Shown here: positions 28,846 to 40,177 of the stretch, one piece after another
Numbering within the stretch: position 1 is the first letter of the stretch
Layout of the letters: the number at the start of each line of letters is the position of its first letter
Assembly (NCBI GenBank): GCA_020055645.1
Contig: CM034548.1
Span: forward strand, 47,236,296-47,300,295
Direction of reading: 5' to 3'
Source of the DNA: Tomocerus qinae
Taxonomy: Eukaryota; Arthropoda; Collembola; Entomobryomorpha; Tomoceridae
DNA: 64,000 nt
Notes under the pieces: generated by a model
What the model was told of the DNA's origin: nothing
The model's input: the letters and a program-made list of their open reading frames with translations, nothing else
Database searches by the model: none
Translations under genes and position numbers: made by a program

Positions 28846-31800
28846 TCCTGTCCCATAAGTGGATGTAGAACTCGTTGGACAAAAATATATAAATATGAGC
28901 CATTTTGTCAGTACACAAGATGTCACCATGCAAAGTTAGTTTACAAACAAAATAATGTTTTATTTTTAGAAGCGGTTTACTTTTATCTTTACACGGATTT
29001 ATATATTTCTCGCTGTTGAAAGTTTTTGCTGAAACTGCAGTTAACAATAAAAACTTTCTCTACCCCGAAGGAGGCACAAGAGGGCGTATTGTCAAGTCCC
29101 TAAAATACATGAATGTACTTATACAGCTATAGTACGTGGCAGGACAGAGTGGGTTATTTTTCTTGTCAACAGTCTGCTTTCGCGGTATATGGCTATACGT
29201 GTGTGTTTACTCATGTCCACTCAATGTACTCATGACACGTTTCCTTCTCACTGTTCGTCATCTCATCGACGTTTCCCGCACTGAAGTCTAATCATATCAA
29301 GGAAGTAAGTCCAGCATAGTGTTCGAGTGGTTTAGATAAATCGCGTCTTCGAGGTATAAAGTACGTCGTTCACTGGACTCCTTCTCTCATTTCAGAATTT
29401 CAGTCGGTGCCATAGCATGCGACTGAGAAGGATAATCCAAGGGAGAATCAAGTCGGGAAAAAAGTCCCGAGGAAGGATTTCCTTCTTATTGTTGGTAAAG
29501 AAGGCACCCACTCTACACTTTCCTATTCAACTTACTAAACAAAAACTTGGTATCGTATTTAAAATAGTGAATACCCGGGCGTCAATTTTTATTCTCAGAG
29601 AGTTCATTGCATGAGTAATTAAAAATGTTGTTTCCTTGAATCACTCAATTAATAAAAAGAGTGGGCATTGCATTACAAGTAGCATGTATAAGCTAAATTG
29701 TTTTAGTATTTTATTGTCAATTAATATATTCTTAAATACTACAGACAATTAATATCTAACGATTTTTTAGCGATAAAGAAATCACTGGATAGCTTTATTT
29801 GTATTATATATTGTCGGAGGATGTTTTTCTCTCGACCTACATCACAATGAAGTACAAGCACAATATGCAAGAAATACTCTTATGTTGCCAGTTCAGGCAA
29901 AGAAAAACCAATTGTTCGAACAGAACAAGCAATGAAGAAAATGACGTCATTCTACTCCAACTTAAATGAGCTTCGTGGAATTGTTCACGAATTGAGGTAA
30001 TTTATCCTGTTCATTATTTTATTCAAACAGTTGATTTCTTCTTTGTCTGAAATACTAATACACGGTTTGATGAATACTTCATAAATGGAATAGAATCACT
30101 GGACAGTAACTAAGCTTTCCAGAGTCCACCTGCACAAAAATTGAAAATCATTAGGAAGGAATAGATTATTTGGGGAGAATACGGTGTTTCATTCCACTTT
30201 GCCTTGTCCTGACATTTTGACATCCCCGCACTTGTTCACTGAGCTTTTATCCTTTCTCTCTCCTTTGGATACCCGGAAGCGGATTAAAGACATGAGTATT
30301 ATAATCCCAGCTTCCTGATAGCACGTATGTTATGCTACGATATAACATCAGACTTAACGTTTCCTCCCGAGCCAAACCGAATCAACCCAGAAAGCGCTAC
30401 TAATACTTAGGCACACGTAGACGTCGTCTTCCTCCTTTCTAACTTATCACACTAAAAATCTTACATATGCTTTCTCTCGATCCTTTTAATGTAACGTGCT
30501 CCACAATATAGCTTAGGGCACAAGCAGCGAATTAACTATTGCTACTACTAAATACTACTACTACATACTACGTTAAGTGCTAACCTATGTGAATTCCAAC
30601 AAAAAGAACATAGAAACAACAATAATAAGCCTATTCTGTATTGCATTGTGGACAATGACATTAATTCACCTCACGCAATTTTCTTTGAACGCATGTCTCT
30701 TCATTAAGGTTATGAGAATTGAGCAATTCTCCTTTTTATGTCGACTACTTATATATGTGAACATTTACATTTAGCTGCATATATCGTCAAAATGAATGAC
30801 AATGCTTGCTTGCGATTCAAACTAACACATAAGTTGTCACGATCTTTCATTAGTACAAGTATGACTTTGATGTGATAATATGAAGCTTTAGTGTAACGTG
30901 TTAATATTTATTTTATACAATGGAATAAACTCCGCTCGTAACAGCGGTATATTTACTAATACGATTTATTTGTTTTCATTCATACTGCGGCCTATTGATA
31001 ACAACTTTGTTGCTTAAAATGTCAGTGGGACATTATTTATGCATACATAAATATGTCGTTGGCAATGGCACGGTCTAACATTAAGTAGAGACTGTGGCTG
31101 CAGCACTCAAGGTACTTTATGCTGTCAGTAAGGAATGATTTAATAATGTCGATGCTGGGTATCAGTACCTATACAAGCAATGTACATATAAACTATTTAC
31201 GTACTGTGCTACACCTACACTAATATATTATTTTCAAACTCCTTGATCAGTCAATTCTAAACTGATTTTCATTCATATCAGAACGTTTAGAGTTTGATTG
31301 TTGCCAAAATAATGACAACTGAATTATGGATTCATAAAGTCACTGAAAACAACAGCCAACGCTATTCGACCTTTTCCATGGCAGATATGAAAGTCCGTTA
31401 TATGCCGAGATAAACAGATATAGAAACAAATTATATATTAGTTGGTAGTTGAATGAATCAAGTGCATAAACATTCCCTTGGATGGATCATGGAACTTACA
31501 TAATACTATGTTTAATAAATATCTGACCAAATAGGCCATATTATTTATTACTGGATAGATCTATCCCTTATGGGTCTCTGGACTATTTGTCCCGTAGATG
31601 AAACTATCACTATAATAATAGCAACACAAGCACCCTTTAACATCAACCTACGACTTTCAAATTTTTACTGGATGTTCATCTCATAGTCAGAACCCTAAAC
31701 AATCATTTTCATAACGATAGGTTTCACAGAAATTGTTTTCTGGTTTTATGAAATTCAAATTTTAACAGGGAGGGATAGGGAAAACTCAGATTTCAAAACC

Positions 31801-32207
31801 TATCTCCTCCTAAAGTTTTCTACCAGTTACAATCAAATTTTTTGTGCAGCTTCTAAGGACCAATACTGAGGTCCTCAAGTAGCGGATTTTCGATATTTTG
31901 ATTCTACGATTTTAAAAACAATTTTGAAAATTCAATTATTCATTCGTGCTGCTCCGTGTTTAAGGGGTTACAGTGACTACACACTGGAAGTGCAACCATA
32001 GCCCTCATAGGTGGCGCATGTGCTCTTTCTCTTCGGCTTTAGCTACACATAAACCTTAATAATAATACCTTCTTCATCTTCTCTGTTTGCTCTCCTCAAT
32101 TGGTTCATTCAAGTGATCCCACATAGTAGCATAGATGCTAATATTTTATTTAAGATTCCCGGTTAGCAAGTCACGTGCATGAACTTTGACTATATAATCT
32201 GCTGTTA

Positions 32208-32506
32208 ATTTTTTTTGGGAAAAAAGATTCGGCTCCGTGAATACTGGACGTAAAATGACAAGATTGGTCTCTAAAAACGCAGAATTGGCTGTTTTACAGT
32301 AATTCCCAAAAACATTCTTAATTTTCATCTTTGCCTGTGCAATATAAGGTTTTTACATTCAAAATTTTAATATCTCAAAATTACAGTATAAAATCAAGAA
32401 TGTTTTTGGGAATTACTGTGAAACAGCCAATTCTGCGTTTTTAGAGACCAATCTTGTCATTGTACGACCGGTAATCACGGAGCCGGATCTTTTTTCCCAA
32501 AAAAGT
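32208..32506. mobile_element. 299-bp foldback MITE with ~118-bp inverted arms, TA flanks
   Basis: The left arm (32208-32328) and right arm (about 32389-32506) are inverted copies with only about nine differences. They share the stretches AAGATTGGTCTCTAAAAACG and CAGAATTGGCTGTTT and the ends TTTTTTGGGAAAAAAGATYC. Only about 60 bp separates them, so a single strand would fold into a long, nearly perfect hairpin. TA dinucleotides lie directly outside both ends (32206-32207, 32507-32508). This matches the Tc1/mariner type of target duplication, but TA is common in AT-rich DNA. No transposase is encoded. If transcribed, the arms could form dsRNA. Confidence 0.75.
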
Positions 32507-32761
32507 TATATCATTTCATTTTGCTGGATTGTCATGGAGTAATTTTCAATGCCTTCATGTATTTTTAAATCGTAGCCATAGATACATCCCTATCCCCTTA
32601 TTTGACCTTTATTTATTGAATTCCCCCAACGATTCCCCTTGTTTTGAAAATCCCTGAACCTTAAAGGATCACTATAATATTAGTTGCACATCTAATCATC
32701 TAATTACCGTTAGATCTGACTCCATGGGCAAAAAACACGAGAGGAGCGACACTCCCCTTAA

Positions 32762-32845
32762 TTATTTAAAATGACGGGGTTATTTACAATGACGAGGTTA
32801 TTGGAAATGACGGGGTAATTGAAAATGAGGGTGTTACTTAAAATG
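32762..32845 (+). repeat. Helitron minisatellite, left block of copy A
   Basis: About five units of AATGACGGGGTTATTTA-like sequence, 16-18 bp each, with variants GACGAGG and GAGGGTG. Same family as the larger array in copy C, in the opposite orientation. A few matching units resume at 33700-33751. Confidence 0.65.
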
Positions 32846-32855
32846 GGAAAATAGG

Positions 32856-33658
32856 AATTTGTATGGCACACACATGACTTCTGTTTGGAAGAGCTAAAAA
32901 TAGATAGTGTGACTTTGTATGGCAGTTAATGACTTTGTATGGCTATACATGGTAAGTTAATTTAACATAATAGGTAACGTATATATTGGTATGTAATGTG
33001 GAAGATCATTAAAATAGTACTTTGTGCTAACTCCTGCAATAGTAACACATTTAAAACTGGCTGGGTAACTCCTACTACCTTTGACACAATCATAATATTC
33101 TGTACTGCAAGTCTAGTATTTAAATGTTTGTTTGTTTTTCCAGAATCCTAATTCTTCAGCGTCAATGCCAATTTCTGTCCATGTATGTTGCACCCTTGCT
33201 TTCTTTTCTTCATTTTCTTTATTTGCAACGTCAATTTCACCAGTGTCACTGTCACTGTCCGTTTTGTATTCCAAACTTACAAATTTACTTGACCCGGCCA
33301 TGGTAGTTATATTCAATAAAATGCAATTGGTAACGAAATGAAGCAAGCACAAATGCAGAGGAGAGGAAATTTAGAGATTGGAAAACTACTGATAACATGC
33401 TAAGGAGATAACTTCGCAGCTCAGAGCATTGCCTTCACTTTACCCACATAACTAACTAGGCATACTTTCTGCATGGGTGTGCAGTTTCTACCTTTGTGTT
33501 CTCGTTCCACAATATATTCTAGGCTTGAATAAATTTATCACCATACATATTAATTATTTCCATACAAATTCATTAGGTAAGTCATAACCACACCATAAAA
33601 ATTCACACTAAATGTCAAAAAATCCTCCATACAAAAGTGATGTGTTGCCATACAAATT
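32856..33658. mobile_element. TIR DNA transposon (~0.8 kb) nested in Helitron copy A
   Basis: Perfect 13-bp terminal inverted repeats, AATTTGTATGGCA at 32856-32868 and its inverse at 33646-33658. They continue inward as a degenerate match of about 90 bases, including AGTGTGACTTTGTATGGC on the left against AGTGTGAATTTTTATGGT on the inverted right side. The word TTTGTATGG recurs about three times in the left end and four to five times, inverted and with variants, in the right end. This looks like an array of subterminal binding sites, as known for several transposase families. The flanking six bases are AATAGG on the left and AATGGG on the right, a possible diverged target duplication. A short acidic reading frame lies between the ends. 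The superfamily could not be assigned. Confidence 0.65.
33113..33301 (-). CDS. 62-residue acidic small protein or first-exon fragment inside a transposon
   Basis: Open frame on the minus strand starting at ATG 33301 in the context ACTACCATGG. I chose this ATG over one 17 codons upstream because the upstream segment is hydrophobic, AT-rich and has non-coding composition. The protein begins MAGSSKFVSLEYK, has an acidic run TDSDSDTGEID at residues 14-24, then a charged Glu/Lys stretch (about 28-36), and ends with HTWTEIGIDAEELGFWKNKQ and four more residues before TAG. No catalytic motif, signal peptide or membrane segment is seen. It lies within the nested inverted-repeat transposon, and no transposase core is present. 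It could be the N-terminus of a lost transposase or a captured host exon. I do not recognise the family. The codon pattern and start context look real, but expression is unproven. Confidence 0.35.
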   Translation of the reverse strand: MAGSSKFVSLEYKTDSDSDTGEIDVANKENEEKKARVQHTWTEIGIDAEELGFWKNKQTFKY

Positions 33659-34272
33659 AATGGGCACCCACACGCACACAAAATCAATTAATTAATTAAT
33701 TTTAAATCACTGGGTTATTCAAAATGACGAGGGGATTTAAAATTACAGGTTATGTCCCTTTAATATTAATGATATTATGAAAATCAGGCGCTGATGAAAG
33801 GACTTCAAACATTTAGTTAAAAAAATTTCACTATTTGGTTGAATGATGTTTAATTTGGTGCACTATTATGATTTGATAAGTATTGTATTTTGTTCCCCGT
33901 CCGTAGGACGGGCTTATTTCTAGTTTATTGATAGAAGTATGAAAATATTATTTACAAGATTGAAAGCTGATTTTTTATAATCGTCATGCAAATAAAATTC
34001 TCTGATTTTTGTAAAGACTATAGGCTACTAGTACTGCTTTTATTTCAAAAAATTTAATACATCTATAATTGGTCTACTATCTACTATCAACAATAATCGG
34101 TCTATCGATGAAATTAGACTTAGTCACCTTAGGGGATTACGACAGATTGACCCTCGTCCGTTTTGCCCACCCTTCTGTCCAATTAGACTCAAAAATCAGC
34201 CTGCATAATATGCAAGTGAACCTTTCAATAAGGATTAATTAATTCAATGATAATCTGACAACTAAGGCATAC

Positions 34273-34833
34273 CTAACTATAAGGATGCAATATTGCAGAC
34301 ATTTGTATGGCTCTTTTTACTTGCAGGACGAATGCAGATGCCTCGAAAACATTCATTTCGATTTGATTCGAATGAAAAAATTCTTTGCCTACATTGCAGC
34401 AGTAAGGACAGGATTCATCTAGCAGTTCTCCTTGTCGGGGGAAAAGTTTATTGGCGAACCAAGAAGACATCCGTAAGGAAACTAAATGGGAAATCAGGAT
34501 GTCAACGATAAACTTTTGTGAACAGATATAAATACAATGTTTCTTTACTGTAAACTTTCGCATGTGTACAGGAGGAGAAAGATATGCCGAGTACACACAT
34601 ATAGATTTATGGAGACATAGAGTGTATTCGGTTCTGTGGAGTAACATTAGATACAATGTAGATGTGTCATGTAGAGACATTCTAAGGAGACAAGCAAATG
34701 TATGCGTCGGAGGTACTTGAATTAAATTGGCTGAACTCAGCTGCCTTCTGAACAGCATCCAACAAAGGAAGGTCAAGAGCAAGCAGATAGATTGCTTACC
34801 ACCATTATACCTATTTACTTCTTCCTTGCCCAC
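34273..34833 (-). CDS. Unrecognised 186-codon open frame, probably not a gene
   Basis: The longest uninterrupted frame in the window. The predicted protein is rich in Leu, Ser, Cys and His, begins MGKEEVNRYNGGKQ and contains SCPYCCNVGKEFF near residue 140. A CxxCC cluster alone does not define a zinc-binding domain. There is no signal peptide, no clear transmembrane pattern, no repeated structure and no similarity that I recognise. Some frames of this length are expected by chance in 64 kb searched on both strands, although this one is at the long end. I see no promoter or splice context. Listed for completeness; it could equally be an unspliced accident or part of an unknown lineage-specific transcript. 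Confidence 0.1.
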   Translation of the reverse strand: MGKEEVNRYNGGKQSICLLLTFLCWMLFRRQLSSANLIQVPPTHTFACLLRMSLHDTSTLYLMLLHRTEYTLCLHKSICVYSAYLSPPVHMRKFTVKKHCIYICSQKFIVDILISHLVSLRMSSWFANKLFPRQGELLDESCPYCCNVGKEFFHSNQIEMNVFEASAFVLQVKRAIQMSAILHPYS

Positions 34834-36160
34834 TCATAAATCTTTTGCATTCATGTTAGGGGGAAATGTCATACTGCTTTAAAAAAAATTACCGCTACAA
34901 AATAAGGCATACAATATCGAACATCGAATTTCATGAACATTTGGTTTACTTTTATTGAAATTCTGCAGTTTTCATTTTCATAAAGTTATTGCTTAAATAA
35001 TAAAACATCAATTCCATTTCCACCTCTGTAAAAGTAATATTATATAGATGACAGTCTTTGGTTGAGTTATTCCCTAATCCAACAAAGAATTTATGGACTT
35101 TGGTTATTAAAGCGCGTTTAAATAAGTTTTCTTCAGGACCCAAAAGGATTTTCTCATTTTTTGTAAAATTTACTGGAAGAAAACGGAAAGGAATAGAAAT
35201 ACTTGTTTCAAATGTCGTTAGAATCAACCACCCTCCATTGCACTTAATCAATTAGAACTGTTTATCTATATTGGGTTGCAAAAAGTGGGCAGCTAACATT
35301 TCCTTTCGTAATTGCATCGTGCTGTACAGATTTCCCTTTAGGATCCAACCACAGAAAAGAGAACATTCTTATTGATGATATAACCTCGTGATTATTACCG
35401 TTATTACTTATGTCTATGTTATAACTGTATGTACATATATTACGTCCCACATAATAAATCAGACTGCTGCTCTGTGCAAAAAAAGACATTTATATTGAAA
35501 GTGTGTTTCTCCACAACAAAATCATAAAAGATTAATGGCCATGTCACTTCAATACGGATCTCTGTGTCTCTTCACTTTTACTTTTCTCTCTTTATCCCTC
35601 TTCTGCTACTAATATTCCCATTCAGTTCAACACAGTAACACATGTACTTTTACTATGTATTGCTACTACTTTAGATTTCCTGCAGATATAGCTTTATTGC
35701 ATCAATGTACTCTGCCACTTCTGGTATGTCCGCACTGCCCATGAATGCCATGCCGCTACAAATATTTGTACACACAGTGTATGCAATATTACTTTACTGG
35801 TTTCCTAGTTGCTTTTCATATCCTCAAACATTTCCTCTATTCACTATTTACTTTTTTCTTCGTCGGGAAAGATACTATTTCTCGTTATATGTAGTTCATA
35901 TATAATTATATTGTATTATATATTATTACAAAATAACTAATAACAATTTACGGCTTTTGTACAGCTCAAAAGCACTACAAAAATCTATCAACTTTTTACG
36001 AATTTTGTGGTCAATTGACTCAACTCGTTTTTCCTATCCTTAGTCGAATCTTTTTTCTTTTTTTTCGCATCTCTTTTTTTCTTTTAAACTATACAGAACA
36101 AGTACTTTTACTTAAAAATAAAGCGACAATATTTCAGAATTTGAAAATCTTAAGGGATGC

Positions 36161-36218
36161 TATTTAAGTGGTCCCCAAAATAATTTAAAAAGTCCCTAAA
36201 AATTAAAATGTCCCCACA
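36161..36218 (+). repeat. Short ~20-bp tandem repeat, AAAATGTCCCC-type
   Basis: Three units: TTAAGTGGTCCCCAAAATAA, TTTAAAAAGTCCCTAAAA and ATTAAAATGTCCCCAC. Spacing and composition resemble the TTTTAAATAGCCCCGTC units of the Helitron minisatellite, so it may be a decayed remnant of that family. No hairpin/CTAG terminus was found nearby. Confidence 0.4.
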
Positions 36219-38236
36219 ATTGTTGATTTGGTACATGTACTAATTGTTATGTATATTTAAATATATAAGGGTGACAATTTTAAAAAATGTGGCCAATGTC
36301 ATCATAATTTAGGCAATCAATAGCATTTATTTTATTATATTTAACTCTTCCTAGTCAGTGTCGTAATGTTTTCAAAAATACGTTAAATGTTGTCTGCTGA
36401 ACTATTGCTGTATAAGAGCTTTTGTAACTCTCTTTTGTCACCCTCGGTTACTCTTAGAATTAAGTGGTATGGTTTTGAATTTTGATATCTGGAGTCTGGA
36501 GAGAAACGAAAAATTTGCAAATGAAAACATTTGTAACTGCGTATGTTTGCACATAAAATGTTAATCTTAAATTTAGTTAAAAGTTAAATTTCGAGAGATA
36601 TTTGAGAATTGGATGCGTTTAAGCGCGATGTGATGATTTCAAGCAATACGATGAGCCACCGCATCACTCGTACAGGGAACATGCTAACGGTGAATTCTAA
36701 TTTGATTTTTGATGTAAATGGCAACTAGTTAAATGGAATTGCGGTCGTTTTGGATTTTAAAAACACTAATTTACATAGCAACTTGCATTTTGCTGGGGTC
36801 TTTGCTTCCTCATGGCTATGACATTCAAGGGGTGATGACATATCTATCTATGTGCGGTATTCTGGATATGTTTCCTTATGTATGTGTGTAGCTTGCTGAG
36901 TTTTGTTCGGGTTGATGCCCGAGTGAGCAAAAAAAGAAAAAAAGACACTTTCAATTTGATAAAACCTGAAGAAATGTTTTCTACTATCTTTTGTGACTAG
37001 GACATTTCTCCCCTTTTATATTTTTTTCAATTTCTCATCCGTCTGCGGGTAGTTTAGCATTTAAGGAGAAAAATCTGTTCTTTTGCTCACTTAGTTGCTC
37101 GCTTTCCCAAAGCAAGATGAGGACGAAGAGTTGCGATGAGGGTGTGCCATGTCATGTCAAGACCTGTCAAGTTGTGCAATTCTATTCTATTGGCAAGGAC
37201 AAAGTGCTGGAATTCTAAATCCAACATTTCCTATCATGAATTCATTTCCTGCAGAACTAGAACATTTTTAGGTGCGTGTGCTTATGTAAGGTACTATAAA
37301 ACATTTGACCAACCAAGCTCCGCATCTATACATTTCTACTAATAAGAACCAAATACATTTATGTTATAACATTATCTTAACCAGAATGTACGGAATTTAT
37401 TCACAAACCTTTGTCGATAATGATTAATGAACTTAGAAAGCTCTAGAGCTTTGTTTGTAAACTTCATATCAATTTAAAACAATAAACACGGTGTTAAGGA
37501 CTTATCTTATCCTTATAGAAACATTTGATCTATGTAATTACTGTTCACTTAAATTTGTATGCAATCGTAATCGTAAAATCAAAACTACGGTTAGGTATGT
37601 TAAGCTACGCAATCATTTGACAAATGATAACATCTGGACACTCCCTTTCCTTGCAACTGACAAAAGAGGCATGACAGAATCATCCCAGTTAACTTGAGAC
37701 ATTTTCCAACCCGCAGAAAAAAGTTAGTTTTTCATATGAATAAGGCATTCAATCGATTTAAATTTAGACTCGATGGAAAAAAGGACGGCATAGAGGTTTT
37801 TTAATTTAACCAACAGATAAAACCCGAGTTTTAAAAATGAACTGAGGGCCAGTAAAAAGAACTCGTTTAAATGAGTCCTTTTACGCAGGTTTAAGTATAT
37901 AATCCGTAGTAAATCATACACAGGCGTAAGAAAAGTATCTGTATTTTGGCCAATGAAGCAATAGTAAATAGTCAAAAGCCAATTTTCCGGAGGTTGGTTA
38001 TGTACATTCATATAAAGAAATTGATTACAAACAATTTTGTTAGATAAAATAAACATTTTCCATTCTTAACAGCACAAAGCTTTTTTCAGTTTTGAAAGCA
38101 CCAAATATTTTTAATGGAAAATACCCCATTAATGATATCCAATAGTAGAAACTTGTATAGAAAACAACCTACTTTAAAAGAAATAATTGCGAATCGGTAA
38201 ACTCCTATTCATGAATTGTCTGCTTTTCTCATTCAA

Positions 38237-38279
38237 GCTGATGTTTTATAAAGAAACATTTTCTTTATAAAACATCAGC
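38237..38279. repeat. Perfect 20-bp inverted repeat with 3-nt loop
   Basis: GCTGATGTTTTATAAAGAAA at 38237-38256 is followed by CAT and then by its exact reverse complement at 38260-38279. The loop is too short for a typical pre-miRNA, and pairing does not extend outside. It is most likely a palindrome created by template switching, or the remains of an element end. Confidence 0.8.
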
Positions 38280-38729
38280 ATATTATGTTACGGTTAGTTA
38301 AACTAATTGCAGGTTGTGAGATGATATGAAAATGGGAAGTACTATGGCAATACTATCCTGATCAAAGTCATTATTGTTATCCTACGTCAAGATTTTAATT
38401 GCAATAAATAGAACAATACTGAATACTGGATTGGGTAATTGGGTATCGGCATGGAAAACCTTGATATTTTGTACGTGACGAGCGGCTGGGCTGATAGCAT
38501 GAATGAATCATGCAATAATGCATGAACAGAGAACATGCGGGGGCATGTAATACGTGAAAGTTTTTATAATTTGCAAGCAAAAATTGCCCAAAAAACTCCG
38601 CGATTGTTAAGTTTTCTTTTGGAAAGTTAATCTTCCGTGCTAAAGGTAAAACCTTTCCAAATATTCATACACCCAGAGTAAAATGAAATCACATTTTATA
38701 ATAATGAATAGGTTTATCAGCACAGAATA

Positions 38730-39140
38730 GATCTACACTACTTTTGAATTTTACAAAATAAATGTAGACAATCTTCCACCATTAAATCTAGAGGGGAAAA
38801 AGCGTTTCGCAGCTCTAATTATAAAATAGATAAATTACTAACTAATTATAAAACCTTCAAATAGGGTTATTGAAAATAACGTGTTAAAAGTGTGTGTTAA
38901 CGGGGTTAATTTAATTATCGGCGCCAACTAAAATAAAGGAGTTGATACAAACTTTTATAGTATAATCAATATGTTAGTATTAAGTCAATGATGTTGCCTA
39001 CAGCTAAGAAAGGATTTTAAACAATAATTGTCGAAAACGATTCACTGTTGGATTAAGTGATGTTGAATTTGGTACAGTGTTATTATACTGATTAAATTAT
39101 CTTAGATAATTCACCATCTTTAGGACGGGCTTATTTCTAG
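38730..39140 (+). mobile_element. Helitron-like element, copy B (degenerate)
   Basis: The 3' end has TTTAGGACGGGCTTATTTCTAG, closing at 39140 and followed by T. The last 18 bases (GACGGGCTTATTTCTAG plus the preceding G) match copy A, while the left half of the hairpin is decayed. Upstream, GATGTTGAATTTGGTACAGTGTTATTAT at 39059-39086 aligns with copy A (GATGTTTAATTTGGTGCACT) and with inverted copy C. Minisatellite traces (GGGTTATTGAAAATAACG) occur near 38863-38885. The 5' end is uncertain: A|TCTACACTAC at 38732 and A|TCTAGAGGGG at 38787 are both possible. Confidence 0.5.
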
Positions 39141-40177
39141 TGTAAGAGCATTAGTGAGTGTCATGAAATATTTTCATGAAAGAGTATTGTGTATAGAATT
39201 CCGCACATGCACGTATCCAGGATTTAGGAACCTAGGTGCTATTCAATTTATAAAAATTTTAGAATTTGGGGAAAAACAAGAGCAATTTCAAAAATAAAGA
39301 TCATCCCTGAATTTCCCTCAATTTGCATTAAAAATGTTTGTTTAGTTTTTGCATGGAGTAAATTTTATAGGAGGTAATACAGGTTTTTGTCAACCTCTTT
39401 TGACCGGAGTAAATAAAGACGTCAATGAGAAAAGACTGAATTTAGGTTCCCTGATTTAGTTCCCCATGCTTATTATTTATGCATTATGTCTGTATGTTAG
39501 TTCCTAGTAATTTTGGTTTGTCTGTGTTTTTATTTCCTTATCTCACGTCTTTCCCTACTATGCCTCCTATTGTGCGAATAAAATGAGAATGGTATCTGTA
39601 CATTTGTTTTCAGTTTCTACTCTTCTCGTTTACTTTGCATATCCTTGTAATGATAGAAGCCAGGTTGCAGTGAACAGCTTTCTTCTACACTCTTCCAGAA
39701 ACAACGTTCTTTCTTTGTTTGCAAAATCTCTGGGGCTTCCTTTTCTTGTGGTTTTGCTTGTTAGTTGTTGGCAAAAAAAGAATATTCAGTTGAGCAAGTC
39801 AACTCAGTAGTCACTCAGCTAACAATAAGAAACCAGTGAAACAAAGCGGAAATGATAAACGAACAGTTCAGTGATCAACTACATTTTTCGTATGTACCTC
39901 AATATAGAATTACTTCCACCAGGCTCCAAGGAGTACATATTCCTTATCAGCGTCTGTTTTTTCTTGTCTCCGACTACCTACCTGTTATTTCCCCCGCTTC
40001 AAATCTTTGCTACTGAAGATACAGTAACAGTGTTCTATATTTATAGTCTTATATACTTTATAGACATTTCTGCATACTATTATGGTCTTGTCATTTTAAA
40101 ATGGCGTAATTGTTATTATTGATTATTATTAATTTACTTGATATTAGTTACGCGGGTAAACAACTCCTATTAGTATA

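Larger units (their letters stand above)
21457..32205. other. Noncoding stretch, repeats only
   Basis: About 10.7 kb with no recognised gene or RNA. It contains TAAATG short tandem repeats at 22172-22210, a purine-rich tract at about 23066-23215, TAA/TAATA repeats at 25454-25518, a CT run near 28165-28180, and a loose CTACATTCCACC-type array at 28773-28845. Longer frames on the minus strand opposite the purine-rich tract are compositional artefacts. Confidence 0.45.
32715..33923 (+). mobile_element. Helitron-like element, copy A (non-autonomous, carries a nested transposon)
   Basis: The 3' end is diagnostic: hairpin CCCGTCCGTAGGACGGG at 33896-33912, spacer CTTATTT, then CTAG at 33920-33923 and a following T. 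Helitrons are known to end in a small GC hairpin about 10 nt before CTRR and to insert between A and T. The inferred 5' end is A|TCTGACTCCATGGGC at 32715, with CACGA about 20 nt inside, resembling the 5' end of copy C (A|TCTTCACTGCTTAG, also followed by CACGA). Minisatellite units of the family (AAAATGACGGGGTTATT) occur at about 32762-32845 and 33700-33751. Between them lies a separate inverted-repeat transposon, so this copy is probably an older element split by an insertion. No Rep/helicase is encoded. Confidence 0.7.
33924..38729. other. Noncoding stretch with one unassigned long frame
   Basis: Contains the longest open frame in the window (34273-34833, minus), a pyrimidine-only tract at about 36050-36086, a small ~20-bp-period repeat at 36161-36218 and a perfect hairpin at 38237-38279. 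Otherwise it is anonymous AT-rich DNA. Confidence 0.45.
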
